Shown: in pieces, positions 40,120 to 49,245 of the stretch
Layout of the letters: each line of letters begins with the position of its first letter
How positions within the stretch are numbered: the stretch's first letter is position 1
Assembly: GCF_024346395.1 (NCBI RefSeq)
Contig: NZ_JAGQCW010000001.1
Span: 620,001 to 684,000, forward strand
Origin: Cyanobium sp. AMD-g
GTDB taxonomy: Bacteria; Cyanobacteriota; Cyanobacteriia; PCC-6307; Cyanobiaceae
DNA length: 64,000 nt
Reading direction: 5' to 3'
Made by a program: the position numbers and the translations under genes
Notes under the pieces: model-generated
What the model was told of the DNA's origin: nothing
Database searches by the model: none
The model's input: the letters and a program-made list of their open reading frames with translations, nothing else

Positions 40120-41676
40120 ATGCTGGCCCCACCGGCTCGACCCAATTCCATGCCCGCAGCGGCGCCAGCCCTCGACCAGCTTCAGCAGCACCTGCACACC
40201 ACCCGCCTGCTGGGCTCGATCAGCAGCACCCTCTATTACGACCAGAACACGGTGATGCCCGCCGCCGGCGCCGCCTGGCGCGGCGAGCAGCTGGCCCTGC
40301 TGGCGGCCCAGCTGCACGAGCGCCAGAGCAGTGCGGCCTACGCCGACCTGGTCGCCGCCGCCGAAGCCGAGCTCACGGCCGATGCCCCCCCGCAGCGGCG
40401 CCGCAACCTGCAGCTGCTGCGCCTGGAACTCGACCGCCAGAGCTGCCTTGATCCGGCGCTGGTCACCGCCCTGGCCCGGGCCCAGTCCCATGGCAATGCG
40501 ATCTGGCAGCAGGCCAGGGCCGCCAGCGACTTCGCCGCCTTCGCCCCCGCCCTGCGGCAGCTGATCGCCCTGCGCCGCGAGCAGGCCGGCCAGCTGGCGG
40601 CGGCCGAACCGGTGGCCCGCAGCCCCTGGGAAATCCTGGCCCAGCCGTTCGAGCCCGACATCAGCAAGGCGCGGCTGGCGGAGCTGTTCGCGCCGCTGGC
40701 GGCCCAGCTGCCCGGCCTGCTGGAGCAGGTGGCGGCCGCGCCTGCGCCCGGCCAGGCGCAGGACTTCGACCTGCCCGAAGCCCTGCAGGAGAGCCTCTGC
40801 AGCGAGCTGCTCGATGGCTGGGGTTACGACGGCCGCCGCTGCCAGCGCTCCCGCTCCGCCCACCCCTTCTCCTGCACCGTCGGCCCCGAGGACTTCCGCA
40901 TCACCACCCGCGTCGTGCGCGGCCAGCCGCTCTCGGCCTTCCTGGCCACCGCCCATGAATGGGGTCACTCCCTTTATGAGCAGGGTCTGCCCCGCAGCGA
41001 CGACCATTTCTTCCCCTGGCCCCTGGGGGAGGCCACCTCGATGGGGGTGCACGAGTCCCAGTCGCTGTTCTGGGAGTGCCGGGTGGCCCGCAGCCGTGCC
41101 TTCGCCGAGCGCTGGCATCCCCGCTTCCGCCAGGGCCTGGGGTCCGATCCCTGGGGCGGTGTTCAGGGGTTCTGGCGGTCCTTCAATCCGCTGCGGCCGG
41201 GCCTGATCCGGGTGGAAGCCGACGAACTCAGCTACAGCCTGCACATCGTGCTGCGCTTTGAGCTGGAGCTGGCGCTGCTGGAGCAGGAGCTGCCGGTGGA
41301 GGAACTCCCCGAGCAGTGGAACCGGCGCTTCAAGGACCTGCTGGGCCTGGTGCCGCCCAGCGATGCCCAAGGCTGCCTGCAGGACATCCACTGGGCCGAG
41401 GGCCTGTTCGGCTATTTCCCCTCCTATGCCCTGGGCCATCTGATCAGCGCCCAGATCTCCGAGGCCCTGGAGCAGCAGATCGGCCCGATCGAGGCGCTGG
41501 TGGCGGCGGGCCAGGAGTCGGCGCTGCAGGAGTGGCTGGCCCGGAGCGTCTGGCCCCTGGGCCGCTCGGTCAACGCCGAGCAGCTGGTGGAGCAGGTCAC
41601 GGGCCGGCCCCTGAGCTCGGAGGCTTTCCTCACCTACCTGGGCGCCAAGGTGGGCCAGCTGGGCGAGGGGGCCTGA
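40120..41676 (+). CDS. M32-family metallocarboxypeptidase (Taq type)
   Basis: The product is about 518 aa; starts at 40090, 40120 and 40150 are possible. The zinc site is ATAHEWGHSLYEQGL (H-E-x-G-H) near residue 290, followed by GVHESQSLFWE, which supplies the third ligand and is diagnostic for M32. The C-terminal segment (SYSLHIVLRFELELALLEQE) is the family's helical pair. The enzyme removes C-terminal residues from peptides in the cytoplasm. Its gene is followed closely by ppa on the same strand (54 nt). Confidence 0.93.
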   Translation: MLAPPARPNSMPAAAPALDQLQQHLHTTRLLGSISSTLYYDQNTVMPAAGAAWRGEQLALLAAQLHERQSSAAYADLVAAAEAELTADAPPQRRRNLQLLRLELDRQSCLDPALVTALARAQSHGNAIWQQARAASDFAAFAPALRQLIALRREQAGQLAAAEPVARSPWEILAQPFEPDISKARLAELFAPLAAQLPGLLEQVAAAPAPGQAQDFDLPEALQESLCSELLDGWGYDGRRCQRSRSAHPFSCTVGPEDFRITTRVVRGQPLSAFLATAHEWGHSLYEQGLPRSDDHFFPWPLGEATSMGVHESQSLFWECRVARSRAFAERWHPRFRQGLGSDPWGGVQGFWRSFNPLRPGLIRVEADELSYSLHIVLRFELELALLEQELPVEELPEQWNRRFKDLLGLVPPSDAQGCLQDIHWAEGLFGYFPSYALGHLISAQISEALEQQIGPIEALVAAGQESALQEWLARSVWPLGRSVNAEQLVEQVTGRPLSSEAFLTYLGAKVGQLGEGA

Positions 41677-41730
41677 GGCGGCCCAGCCGGGGCCCGCTGC
41701 CTAAGATGCCGCCGCCGAAAAGCCCCCACC

Positions 41731-42318
41731 ATGGCGAACATCGACCACGCCCCCAGCCGCACCATGCTGAACCTGCTGCATGTGCTGCCGGCCTTCGCCG
41801 ATGAGGCCGAGCTGCGCCTCAACGCCATCGTGGAGCTCAACTCGAACACGATCAACAAATACGAGCTGATCACCGAAACCGGCCACCTGAAGCTGGATCG
41901 GGTCGGCTATTCCTCCCTGGCCTACCCCTTCGCCTACGGCTGCATTCCCCGCACCTGGGACGAGGACGGTGATCCCCTCGACATCGAGATCGTCGGCGTC
42001 ACCGAACCCCTGGTGCCCGGCAGCCTGGTGGAGGCCCGCATCATCGGCATCATGTGCTTCGACGATGGCGGCGAGGTGGACGACAAGGTGATCGCCGTGC
42101 TCGCTGACGACAAGCGCATGGATCACATCACCAGCTACACCCAGCTGGGCGAGCACTGGCTGAAGGAAACCCAGTACTACTGGGAGCACTACAAGGACCT
42201 CAAGAAGCCCGGTACCTGCAAGGTCAATGGCTTCCATGACAACGGCGAAGCCGTGCGGATCATCAAGGAATGCGAAGATCGTTACATGACCGTCATCGAC
42301 TCCCGTCTGGTCGACTGA
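41731..42318 (+). CDS. ppa: Inorganic pyrophosphatase
   Basis: The product is 195 aa, family I type. The signature DEDGDPLDIEIVG near residue 80 holds the three Asp residues that bind magnesium, and NKYELI and FAYGCIPRTW are further family blocks. The C-terminal part (YYWEHYKDLKKPGTCKVNGF) is characteristic. It drives biosynthesis by hydrolysing pyrophosphate in the cytoplasm. A candidate terminator follows the stop. Confidence 0.96.
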   Translation: MANIDHAPSRTMLNLLHVLPAFADEAELRLNAIVELNSNTINKYELITETGHLKLDRVGYSSLAYPFAYGCIPRTWDEDGDPLDIEIVGVTEPLVPGSLVEARIIGIMCFDDGGEVDDKVIAVLADDKRMDHITSYTQLGEHWLKETQYYWEHYKDLKKPGTCKVNGFHDNGEAVRIIKECEDRYMTVIDSRLVD

Positions 42319-42328
42319 CAACCCCTAT

Positions 42329-42346
42329 CACCGCCCCCCGGCGGTG
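42329..42346 (+). terminator. Hairpin after ppa
   Basis: CACCGCC, a CCCC loop and GGCGGTG form a perfect 7-bp GC-rich stem 10 nt after the ppa stop. There is no T-run after it, which is common in GC-rich cyanobacteria. The L,D-transpeptidase gene begins 20 nt further on, so it could also be an attenuating hairpin. Confidence 0.4.
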
Positions 42347-42366
42347 TCACTGATTCCGCCCTATCC

Positions 42367-42966
42367 ATGTCGCGTTCCCTCGTCCTTGCCCTGCTCCTGA
42401 CGACCGGCGGGAGCGCCGCGATGGCTTCAGGAGCCCCGGCCGTCGCGCCAGCCGCAGCCCCGGCCATGGCACCAGCCATCGCCCCGGCCGTTCTGGCGCC
42501 GGCCGTTCTGGCACCTGCCGCCGCACCGGCAACCCCGGCTCCGGCCAAGGCCGCCGTCACCAGCACCAAGGAAATCGTGCTGGAACTGGGCAAGCGCACC
42601 ATCTCCCTGCGCGACAACGGCAAGGTGCTCGGCAGCTGGCCGGTGGCCATCGGTGATTCCGCCACCCCCACCCCCAAGGGACGCTTTGCGGTGGAGGTCA
42701 AGGTGGTCAATCCCCAGTACCAGAGCACCGCGAGCGGCAAGATCAACCCCACCAAGGGCCCCAATGGCCCCCTGGGCGACCGCTGGATCGGCTTCAAGCG
42801 CAGCGGCCTCAACCAGTACGGCATCCATGGCACCCCGAGCGCCTGGGCCTGGACCGTCACCTCCCGCTCCGCCGTCACCAACGGCTGTGTCCGGATGCTC
42901 ACCCCCCATGTGCGGGCCCTGTTCGACCAGGTGGAGGTGGGAACGCCGGTGGTGGTGAAACCCTGA
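42367..42966 (+). CDS. L,D-transpeptidase (YkuD type), exported
   Basis: The product is 199 aa. A signal peptide covers about residues 1-22 (LVLALLLTTGGSAAMASG). A low-complexity Ala-Pro linker follows (about 22-62). The catalytic domain has TPTPKGRFAVEV, YGIHGTPSAW and SRSAVTNGCVRM, giving the His and Cys of the H-x-n-S-x-G-C-[VI]-R-M site (here N for the residue before Gly). It should form 3-3 crosslinks or attach proteins to peptidoglycan. It reads in the same direction as ppa. Confidence 0.92.
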   Translation: MSRSLVLALLLTTGGSAAMASGAPAVAPAAAPAMAPAIAPAVLAPAVLAPAAAPATPAPAKAAVTSTKEIVLELGKRTISLRDNGKVLGSWPVAIGDSATPTPKGRFAVEVKVVNPQYQSTASGKINPTKGPNGPLGDRWIGFKRSGLNQYGIHGTPSAWAWTVTSRSAVTNGCVRMLTPHVRALFDQVEVGTPVVVKP

Positions 42967-43109
42967 ACCGGGAAGGGTGATTCGGAAGAAACGGTCAGCG
43001 ACCGAAGAGATTCTGGAGATTGGTCTCGAAGGGTTTGATGTCTGGGTGCAAACACCTAATCTCAAAAAACCGATCCCGAGCGGCACCCTGCCAGGCCGTC
43101 TTAATTTCC

Positions 43110-43280
43110 ATGTTCGACTCCGGCTCCCATCCCACCACCGACCAGCTCAACAGCACGTCGCTGAAATGGGGCAACGACGGCGAGCTCTCCGAACTGGATC
43201 TGCAGCGCATTCTGGGGCTGCTGTCTCAGGCCGATCCCGTCGCCGAGGCCCTGATGGAAGGCCGCTCCGAAGCCGCCTGA
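43110..43280 (+). CDS. Small hypothetical protein
   Basis: From the ATG at 43110 there are 56 codons (MFDSGSHPTTDQLNSTSLKW ... [20 protein letters not shown]). The content is protein-like and helical at the end, but no family is recognised. Its 3' end overlaps the convergent ClC gene by 55 nt. A longer frame from 43020 exists but its first 30 codons read like chance. The 143 nt before the ATG are AT-rich and may carry its promoter. Confidence 0.45.
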   Translation: MFDSGSHPTTDQLNSTSLKWGNDGELSELDLQRILGLLSQADPVAEALMEGRSEAA

Positions 43281-45265
43281 AACCGTCGCGCCTGGGCTCT
43301 GGCCATGCCATCGCGGCTGGCCACGCCCCGCAACCTGCTGACCGACAGACCACCGGCAGGCAACCCATGGGGCAGATGGTCCCCAGCCCCCCCCTCCAGC
43401 TCGAAGACCGGCAGCTGCCGTAGACCATTGGGTCTGAGCTGATCTTCGAGCCGATCGAGGTTCACCCCCATCGGCAACCACACCAGTTCGGTGCGGATGC
43501 AGTCCGCCAGGCACAACGCCTCCTGGCGCTTGATTTCCGACGCCAGGCCCCTCTGCAGGTCGCCGATCGTCACCAGCCCCAGGGCCAGGCCGGCCTGTTC
43601 CACCAGCAGGCAATGGCCATGGCTGTCGATCAGTCTGGCCAGGGCGGCGGAGGCCGTCATGGCGGCCGGCAGCACCAACGGCGCCTCCGGTTCGAAGGCC
43701 TCCTGCACGGCAATCTCCGCCAGCTGGCCGCGGCGTCGCTCTTCCAGCGGATCCGGACCCATCAGACCGGGATCATGGATCCCCTGCCAGCGTTCCACCA
43801 GGGCGGCACTGAGGCCGGCGGCCGCCATCAGCGGCAGCACGATGCGGATGTCGCGGGTGAGCTCGAACAGCAGCAGCAAGGCGGTGAGCGGCGCCCTGGC
43901 GCTGCCGGCCAGCACCGCCGCCATGCCGACCATGGCGTAGGCCGGTGGTTCCGCCACCGGCAGATTCAGGCCGCCGCTGCCCAGGGCCTGGCCGTAGCAA
44001 CTGCCCAGCACGGCCCCCAGGAACAGGGAGGGCGCAAAGCCGCCGCCCACGAATCCGGTGGCGTTGCTGACCGTGGTGGCGACCAGCTTCACCCCGATCA
44101 GGGCCACCAGGGTGAGCAGCGGGATGCCGCCATCGCGGCCCAGCAGCGCTTCGATCGTGTCGTAGCCGACGCCCAGCACCTGGGGGAACACCAGGGCCAT
44201 GGCCCCGAGCGCCGCTCCCCCCAGGGCCGTGGGCATCCCTGGCGGCAGCCGCCGCACCACGGACTGGACCCGCTCGCCCCGGCCGGCCGCCAGCAGCCGG
44301 ATCAGCAGCCACGACATCAGGCTGGCCAGCAGGCCCAGCCCCAGATACAGGGGCAGCTCCAGGGGCGAGCGCACCTCGTAGGCGGGCAGGCGCAGGATCG
44401 GCGTGTCGCCGAGGCACAGCTGCGTGACCAGCGCTGAGGCCACCGCCGCCACCAGCACCGCCCGCAGGCTGGGGCGACCGGGGATGGCGCTGTAGCTGCC
44501 CTCGAAGGCGAAGAACACCCCGGCGATCGGCGCCTTGAAGCCGGCCGCCAGGCCCGCCGCCACCCCGGCCCCCACCAGGGCCTTCTGGGCCTGGGGGGAG
44601 AGGCGGCCCTTGAGCGCCACCCACAGGCCGATGTTGCCGCCACCCTCCACGCTCGGACCCTCCGGCCCGAGCGACGCGCCGCTGCCCAGGCTGAGGGACG
44701 CCGCCACCAGCCGCAGCCAGGGCAGACGCGGCTCGCCGCCCTGGCTGCCATCGGCGATCGCCATCAGGCTCGACAGCCCCGGGCCGATGCTGCCGGCCAC
44801 ATGGCGCAGCAGACCCACCGCCAGACCGCCCAGGGTCGGCACCACCACCACCGGCCAGAGGGCCAGCCAGTCGGGCGTGTGGGGCAGGCTGATGGGCGGG
44901 GGTTCGGGCGGCGGCGGCGGGGCCGCCGCCAGCAGGCCGATGCCATCAAGACCGAGCTGGAGCAGGGCCCGCAGGGGGGTGCCGCTGTCGGGCGCCAGCG
45001 GCGGCAGGTCGATCGACGGCAGGTCGGCGGGGGAGGCGGGCGAGGAGCGCCCGATCACCAGCAGGCCCTCCACGAACGGGCCGAACAGAAAATTGTTGAT
45101 GAAGCCCAGCAGTTCGTGAAAGGCCACCACCGCCAGGCCGGTCAGGGTGCCGACCAGGGCCGCCCAGGCCAGCAGGTTCCATTGGAAGGGCAGGCCGCGC
45201 AGGTCGGCCTCGGGCCCTGGGGCCCGGTGGCCGTTGGCCTCAGCTTCCGGGGCGGACGGTGGCAA
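43226..45265 (-). CDS. ClC-family chloride channel/transporter with CBS region
   Basis: The product is 679 aa. Membrane helices cover about residues 25-500. The ion-path motifs are [16 protein letters not shown] near 195-210 (the G-x-E-G-P gating glutamate is kept, with Pro in place of the usual Arg/Lys) and [15 protein letters not shown] near 410. An unusual long proline-rich loop ([16 protein letters not shown]) sits between the first helices. The C-terminal 150 residues look like a CBS pair ([20 protein letters not shown]) that could sense nucleotides. It overlaps hemC by 26 nt at its 5' end. Confidence 0.9.
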   Translation of the reverse strand: MPPSAPEAEANGHRAPGPEADLRGLPFQWNLLAWAALVGTLTGLAVVAFHELLGFINNFLFGPFVEGLLVIGRSSPASPADLPSIDLPPLAPDSGTPLRALLQLGLDGIGLLAAAPPPPPEPPPISLPHTPDWLALWPVVVVPTLGGLAVGLLRHVAGSIGPGLSSLMAIADGSQGGEPRLPWLRLVAASLSLGSGASLGPEGPSVEGGGNIGLWVALKGRLSPQAQKALVGAGVAAGLAAGFKAPIAGVFFAFEGSYSAIPGRPSLRAVLVAAVASALVTQLCLGDTPILRLPAYEVRSPLELPLYLGLGLLASLMSWLLIRLLAAGRGERVQSVVRRLPPGMPTALGGAALGAMALVFPQVLGVGYDTIEALLGRDGGIPLLTLVALIGVKLVATTVSNATGFVGGGFAPSLFLGAVLGSCYGQALGSGGLNLPVAEPPAYAMVGMAAVLAGSARAPLTALLLLFELTRDIRIVLPLMAAAGLSAALVERWQGIHDPGLMGPDPLEERRRGQLAEIAVQEAFEPEAPLVLPAAMTASAALARLIDSHGHCLLVEQAGLALGLVTIGDLQRGLASEIKRQEALCLADCIRTELVWLPMGVNLDRLEDQLRPNGLRQLPVFELEGGAGDHLPHGLPAGGLSVSRLRGVASRDGMARAQARRFQAASERPSIRASATGSA

Positions 45266-46193
45266 AGATCTCCTCCAGGATCTCCCCGGCCCCCTGGGAC
45301 CGCAGGGTTCCCGCCAGCGCCAGGCCGATCGCTTCAGGATCGCTGGCCGGGCCGCGGCAGCTGTCGCGCAGCAGGCGCTGGCCGTCGATACTGGCCACCA
45401 TGCCGGTCAGCACCAGCTCGTCGTTCTCGAAGTGGGTGTTGACGCCGATGGGCACCTGACAGCCCCCCTCCAGACTGCGCAGGAAGGAGCGCTCAGCCAG
45501 GCAGCGACGGGCCGTCGGCAGATGTTCCAGCACGCCGATGGTGTCCAGCACGGCCTGGTCTCCGGCGCGGCATTCGATGCCCAGGGCCCCCTGGCCCACC
45601 GCATGCAGCGAAATCGAGGGATCGATCAGTTCGTGGATGCGCTCGCCCAGGCCCAGCCGGGTGAGGCCGGCGGCCGCCAGGATCAGGCAGTCGTAGACGC
45701 CGGCATCGAGCTTCTCCAGCCGGGTGATCACGTTGCCCCGCACATCCTTGAAGACGAGGTGGGGGTAGTGGTGACGCAGCTGGGCCAGGCGCCGCAGGGA
45801 GCTGGTTCCCACCACGCTGCCCTCGGGCAGGGTGGCCAGGCTGAGCTCCTTGTGCCGTTCATGCACCACCAGGGCATCGGCGGGGTCCTCCCGCTCGGTG
45901 ATGCAGCCCAGGATCAGCCCCTCCGGCAGGTTGGTGGGCAGGTCCTTGAGGCTGTGCACGGCGATGTCGGCCCGGTCGACCAGCATCTGGGCCTCCAGTT
46001 CCTTGGTGAACAGGCCCTTGTCGCCGATCTTGGCCAGGGCCACATCGAGAATCTTGTCCCCCTGGGTGGCCATCGCCTCGATCGCGATCGTCAGCTCGGG
46101 GTGGGCCCGGCTGAGTTCGTCCCGCACCCAGTGGGTCTGGACCATGGCCAGCTGGCTGCGGCGGGAGGCGATGCGCAGGGTGGAGCTGGCCAT
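45240..46193 (-). CDS. hemC: Porphobilinogen deaminase (hydroxymethylbilane synthase)
   Basis: I start at the ATG 46193 ([20 protein letters not shown]), giving 317 aa, normal for Hem[16 protein letters not shown] and [15 protein letters not shown] are the active-site and substrate-binding blocks, and [11 protein letters not shown] holds the Cys that carries the dipyrromethane cofactor. The enzyme joins four porphobilinogens in the tetrapyrrole pathway that feeds chlorophyll, haem, phycobilins and cobalamin. The overlap with the ClC gene downstream is 26 nt. Confidence 0.96.
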   Translation of the reverse strand: MASSTLRIASRRSQLAMVQTHWVRDELSRAHPELTIAIEAMATQGDKILDVALAKIGDKGLFTKELEAQMLVDRADIAVHSLKDLPTNLPEGLILGCITEREDPADALVVHERHKELSLATLPEGSVVGTSSLRRLAQLRHHYPHLVFKDVRGNVITRLEKLDAGVYDCLILAAAGLTRLGLGERIHELIDPSISLHAVGQGALGIECRAGDQAVLDTIGVLEHLPTARRCLAERSFLRSLEGGCQVPIGVNTHFENDELVLTGMVASIDGQRLLRDSCRGPASDPEAIGLALAGTLRSQGAGEILEEIFATVRPGS

Positions 46194-46300
46194 TGGACGC
46201 TTCGGGCGGCAGCGACGGCTGCCAGGCAACAGCCGCCCAGCCTAGGGACCGGCCCGTCCCTGCTTCCGGCCTGCGGGCGGAACGTGATCAGCTGATGGGA

Positions 46301-46699
46301 TCAGGCGAACAGATCCAGCGGCAGGGGACCCCAGGTGTCTTCGGCCGCAGGATCGGCGGCGTCATGGCCGGTGATCAGGATCCCCTCGCCGAGGCCGTCC
46401 TCGCGGCGCAGATGGAACAGGCCCGTGCGCTGATTGCCCTTCAGGAACACCGGACCGGGAGCGTCACTGGCCTCCCCAGGCCGCAGGGCCGGCCAGCCCA
46501 GGGCCGCCTCGAGCTGCCCCAGGGCCGCCACGGCCGCCGACGACGACGGCGCCATGATGCCGACCGTGAACCAGCCGCAGGCCCCCAACCGGACGCTGAG
46601 CTCGTCGCGCAGCAGGCGGGCCTGGGCTGGATCGAGGCCAGGGGCGGAGCGCAGGCCCCGCAGACCGGCCAGGTCGGTGATCGGGAGGTCGGTCGTCAA
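46301..46699 (-). CDS. DUF1824 family protein
   Basis: The product is 132 aa from a TTG at 46699 that overlaps the PAP2 stop (TTGA). It reads LTTDLPITDLAGLRGLRSAP, then ACGWFTVGIMAPSSSAAVAA, VFLKGNQRTGLFHLRRE and ends ILITGHDAADPAAEDTWGPL. This is a compact protein found almost only in cyanobacteria. Function unknown. Translational coupling to the phosphatase explains the weak start codon. The open frame above 46699 is the shadow of the PAP2 gene. Confidence 0.75.
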   Translation of the reverse strand: MTTDLPITDLAGLRGLRSAPGLDPAQARLLRDELSVRLGACGWFTVGIMAPSSSAAVAALGQLEAALGWPALRPGEASDAPGPVFLKGNQRTGLFHLRREDGLGEGILITGHDAADPAAEDTWGPLPLDLFA

Positions 46700-47361
46700 G
46701 GCGATCGCTGCGAACGGAACGACCCACTCTGGGGCTCGGAGGAGGGGGGATCCCGCCAGAAGCCAAGGCAGACCGTCAGCCAGGCCAGACCGACGGCGGC
46801 GCCCGCCACCAGATCCGTGGGCCAGTGGGCCCGCACGTAGAGGGTGCTCAGCCAGACCAGACCCACCAGCAGGGAGGCGGCGGTCATCAGCACAGGCCGC
46901 AGACGCGGATGGTGGGAGCCCAGGATCACCACCATGGCGAAGTAGAAGGCCACGGCCCCGGCGGCATGGCCACTGGGGAAGCTGTGGCCATCGAGCGGCA
47001 GCAGGCTGCCGGGGGGGCGCTGGCGGCTGAACAGCGGCTTGAACACCAGATCCACCAGGATCAGGATCCCCCCGGTGGCCATCACCAGCAGGCGCAGATC
47101 GGTCCACCATCGGCGCAGCACGAGATAGGCCAGGGCCATCGCCACCAGAACGGCGGTGAAGCCGACACCGGTGGCCCGATACACCTGGGTCAGGACCCCG
47201 CCCACCAGGCCGTGGAAATGGTTGCCCAGCCAGTCCAGGACCGCCGCGTCCAGCATCGCCAGCGGCCGGCCAGGGGCCGCGGCCACAAACAGCCCCACCA
47301 GCACGAACAGGCAGCCAGGCAACAGGATCCTGTCCCGTGGCAGCAGACGGAATCCCATCAC
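46696..47361 (-). CDS. PAP2-family membrane phosphatase
   Basis: The product is 221 aa with six hydrophobic segments. The three phosphatase motifs are present: KPLFSRQRPP, SFPSGHAAGAVAFY, and STLYVRAHWPTDLVAGA. These enzymes dephosphorylate lipids such as undecaprenyl pyrophosphate or phosphatidic acid at the membrane. It is coupled on both sides (4-nt overlaps with the ArnT-like gene and with DUF1824), so a lipid-carrier role with the upstream glycosyltransferase is plausible. Confidence 0.92.
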   Translation of the reverse strand: MMGFRLLPRDRILLPGCLFVLVGLFVAAAPGRPLAMLDAAVLDWLGNHFHGLVGGVLTQVYRATGVGFTAVLVAMALAYLVLRRWWTDLRLLVMATGGILILVDLVFKPLFSRQRPPGSLLPLDGHSFPSGHAAGAVAFYFAMVVILGSHHPRLRPVLMTAASLLVGLVWLSTLYVRAHWPTDLVAGAAVGLAWLTVCLGFWRDPPSSEPQSGSFRSQRSP

Positions 47362-49169
47362 GGCACCAGAGAGCGACGGGGCACCCGCCAGAGCGCCAGC
47401 TCCCCGGAGCGGGACAGGCGCTCGATCCCCTCGGAGGGCAGGGCCAGCCCCTCGAGGTCGCGGCGATCGCCCAGCAGCCGCACCGACCGGCTGGCCGGGT
47501 TGAGCGACAGGGCGTCGGGGCCCTGCAGCGCCAGCTGATTGATGTGGAGGCGATCGGAGACGAAGACGGCCTCGGGCTCCCCGTAGAACAACAGGCTGTA
47601 GCGCTTGGTGCCGACGATCAGCAGCGGCTCATCGGGCTGGGCGGCAGCCTGGGCCGTACGCGCCATCTGGCGCAGGGGCAGCTGACGCTCGCGGTCGAGC
47701 AGGGGGCCGAGGGGCGCGATCACCAGCCCCAGCACCGCCAGGAAACCGGCCAGGCTGGGCAGCCACAGCCAATCGCTCGCCGCCGGCCGCAGGAGCAGCA
47801 CCACCAGGGCCAGGGCCGTGAGCCCCAGACACAGGCTCAGCATCAGGGGCAGGCCGGAACTCGACAGGGCGGCACCGAACGCCGGGTAGGCCGGATCGCT
47901 CGCCACCCACCCCGGCGCCAGGGCCGCCGCCACGGCCATGGCGGCCAGCAGCAGCACCTCGAACACGGTGGCGATGCGCACCCCTGCCCTGCCAGCGCCG
48001 GCCTGGGGCGCCGTGGTGGCCTCCGGCAGGGGGCGCCACAGCAGCGCCACCAGCAGGCTCGCCGCCGGCAGCGACGGCAGGATGTACCCGGGCAGCTTGG
48101 TGGCGGCAGCCGAGAAGAAGGCCACCACCAGCACCAGCCACAGCAGCAGGAACAGGCCCAGTTCGGCGGGGGCGGCCTCTGCGGCTGGGCCGAGCCTCGC
48201 CATCCGCCAGCGTCGGGGCTGCCAGAAGCCCTGGGCAGCGATCGCCAGGGGCAGGAACAGCGACCAGGGCAGCACCAGCAGCACCAGCCAGGGCAGGTAG
48301 AACCAGGGGGGGCCGGGATGGTCGTACAGCACCGTGGTGAAGCGCTGCAGGTTGCTGAACCCCAGGAACCCCCCCAGGAAGTCAGCGCCGTTGACGACGG
48401 CCGCCGCCGTGTACCAGGGGGCACTCACCCCGAGGAACAGGGCCACCATCGCCAGCAGGGGCCGCCAGCGCAGCCAGGATCGCCAGTGGCCGGTGAGCAA
48501 CAGGAACGCCACCACCACCAGGCCAGGCAGCAACAGACCCACCGGGCCCTTGGCCAGCACGGCGATCCCAGCGAACAGCGCCATGGCCACCCGGCCGAGA
48601 CCAGCCCGCCTGGGGTGGCCCAGGTGGCGATGGGCCAGCAGGAAGCCGAACAACGACAGGCTGATGGCGCTGGAGAGGAACATGTCGGTGGTGGAGGTGC
48701 GTCCCCAGCCGATCCAGCCCGGCGTCGTGGCGATCACGCCAGCGGCCACCGCCGCCCGCAGCACCCGGGGCCGGCCGGCTTCGCCCGCCGGCGACCAGGC
48801 CAGCATCAGGCCGAAGCCCGCCAGCACCACCGCACTGGCCGCAAGGGCCACCGGCAGGCGGGCGGCCCACTCACTGACTCCGAACAGGCGGAAGCTGAGG
48901 CCCACCATCCAGTACCCCCAGACGGGGTAATCAAAGAAGCGTTCGCCGTTCCACCAGGGGGTGACCCAGTCGCCCCGCTCCAGCATCTGGTGGCCCACCT
49001 CCACGAACAGGGCCTCGGTCTTGTCCATCAGACCGAGGCTGCCCAGACCCTGGAAGAAGGCCAGCCAGCACAGCAGGATCAGCCAGAGGCCGCTGAGCAC
49101 CCAGATCATCCGCCCGTGGATCCGGGCACGGGCACTCTCCGGAAGGGCCCCTGGGGCAGCAGACACCAT
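47358..49169 (-). CDS. ArnT/PMT-like membrane glycosyltransferase
   Basis: The product is 603 aa with about twelve helices. Near the N-terminus LGSLGLMDKTEALFVEVG and GDWVTPWWNGERFFDYPVWG form the first periplasmic loop with the catalytic acidic residue, as in the ArnT/GT83 and PMT/GT39 families. GWGRTSTTDMFLSSAISLSL is the second family block. These enzymes use a polyprenyl-phosphate sugar to glycosylate lipids or proteins at the outer face. It is followed by the PAP2 gene (4-nt overlap) and preceded by a polyprenyl-phosphate sugar synthase, a sensible set. Confidence 0.87.
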   Translation of the reverse strand: MVSAAPGALPESARARIHGRMIWVLSGLWLILLCWLAFFQGLGSLGLMDKTEALFVEVGHQMLERGDWVTPWWNGERFFDYPVWGYWMVGLSFRLFGVSEWAARLPVALAASAVVLAGFGLMLAWSPAGEAGRPRVLRAAVAAGVIATTPGWIGWGRTSTTDMFLSSAISLSLFGFLLAHRHLGHPRRAGLGRVAMALFAGIAVLAKGPVGLLLPGLVVVAFLLLTGHWRSWLRWRPLLAMVALFLGVSAPWYTAAAVVNGADFLGGFLGFSNLQRFTTVLYDHPGPPWFYLPWLVLLVLPWSLFLPLAIAAQGFWQPRRWRMARLGPAAEAAPAELGLFLLLWLVLVVAFFSAAATKLPGYILPSLPAASLLVALLWRPLPEATTAPQAGAGRAGVRIATVFEVLLLAAMAVAAALAPGWVASDPAYPAFGAALSSSGLPLMLSLCLGLTALALVVLLLRPAASDWLWLPSLAGFLAVLGLVIAPLGPLLDRERQLPLRQMARTAQAAAQPDEPLLIVGTKRYSLLFYGEPEAVFVSDRLHINQLALQGPDALSLNPASRSVRLLGDRRDLEGLALPSEGIERLSRSGELALWRVPRRSLVP

Positions 49170-49245
49170 CCTTGGGGAACGGCAAGGTCAAGGCGAAGTT
49201 AAGGCCGTGAGCCGCCGACGTGGGCAACGGCTGCCAGGACGTTGC

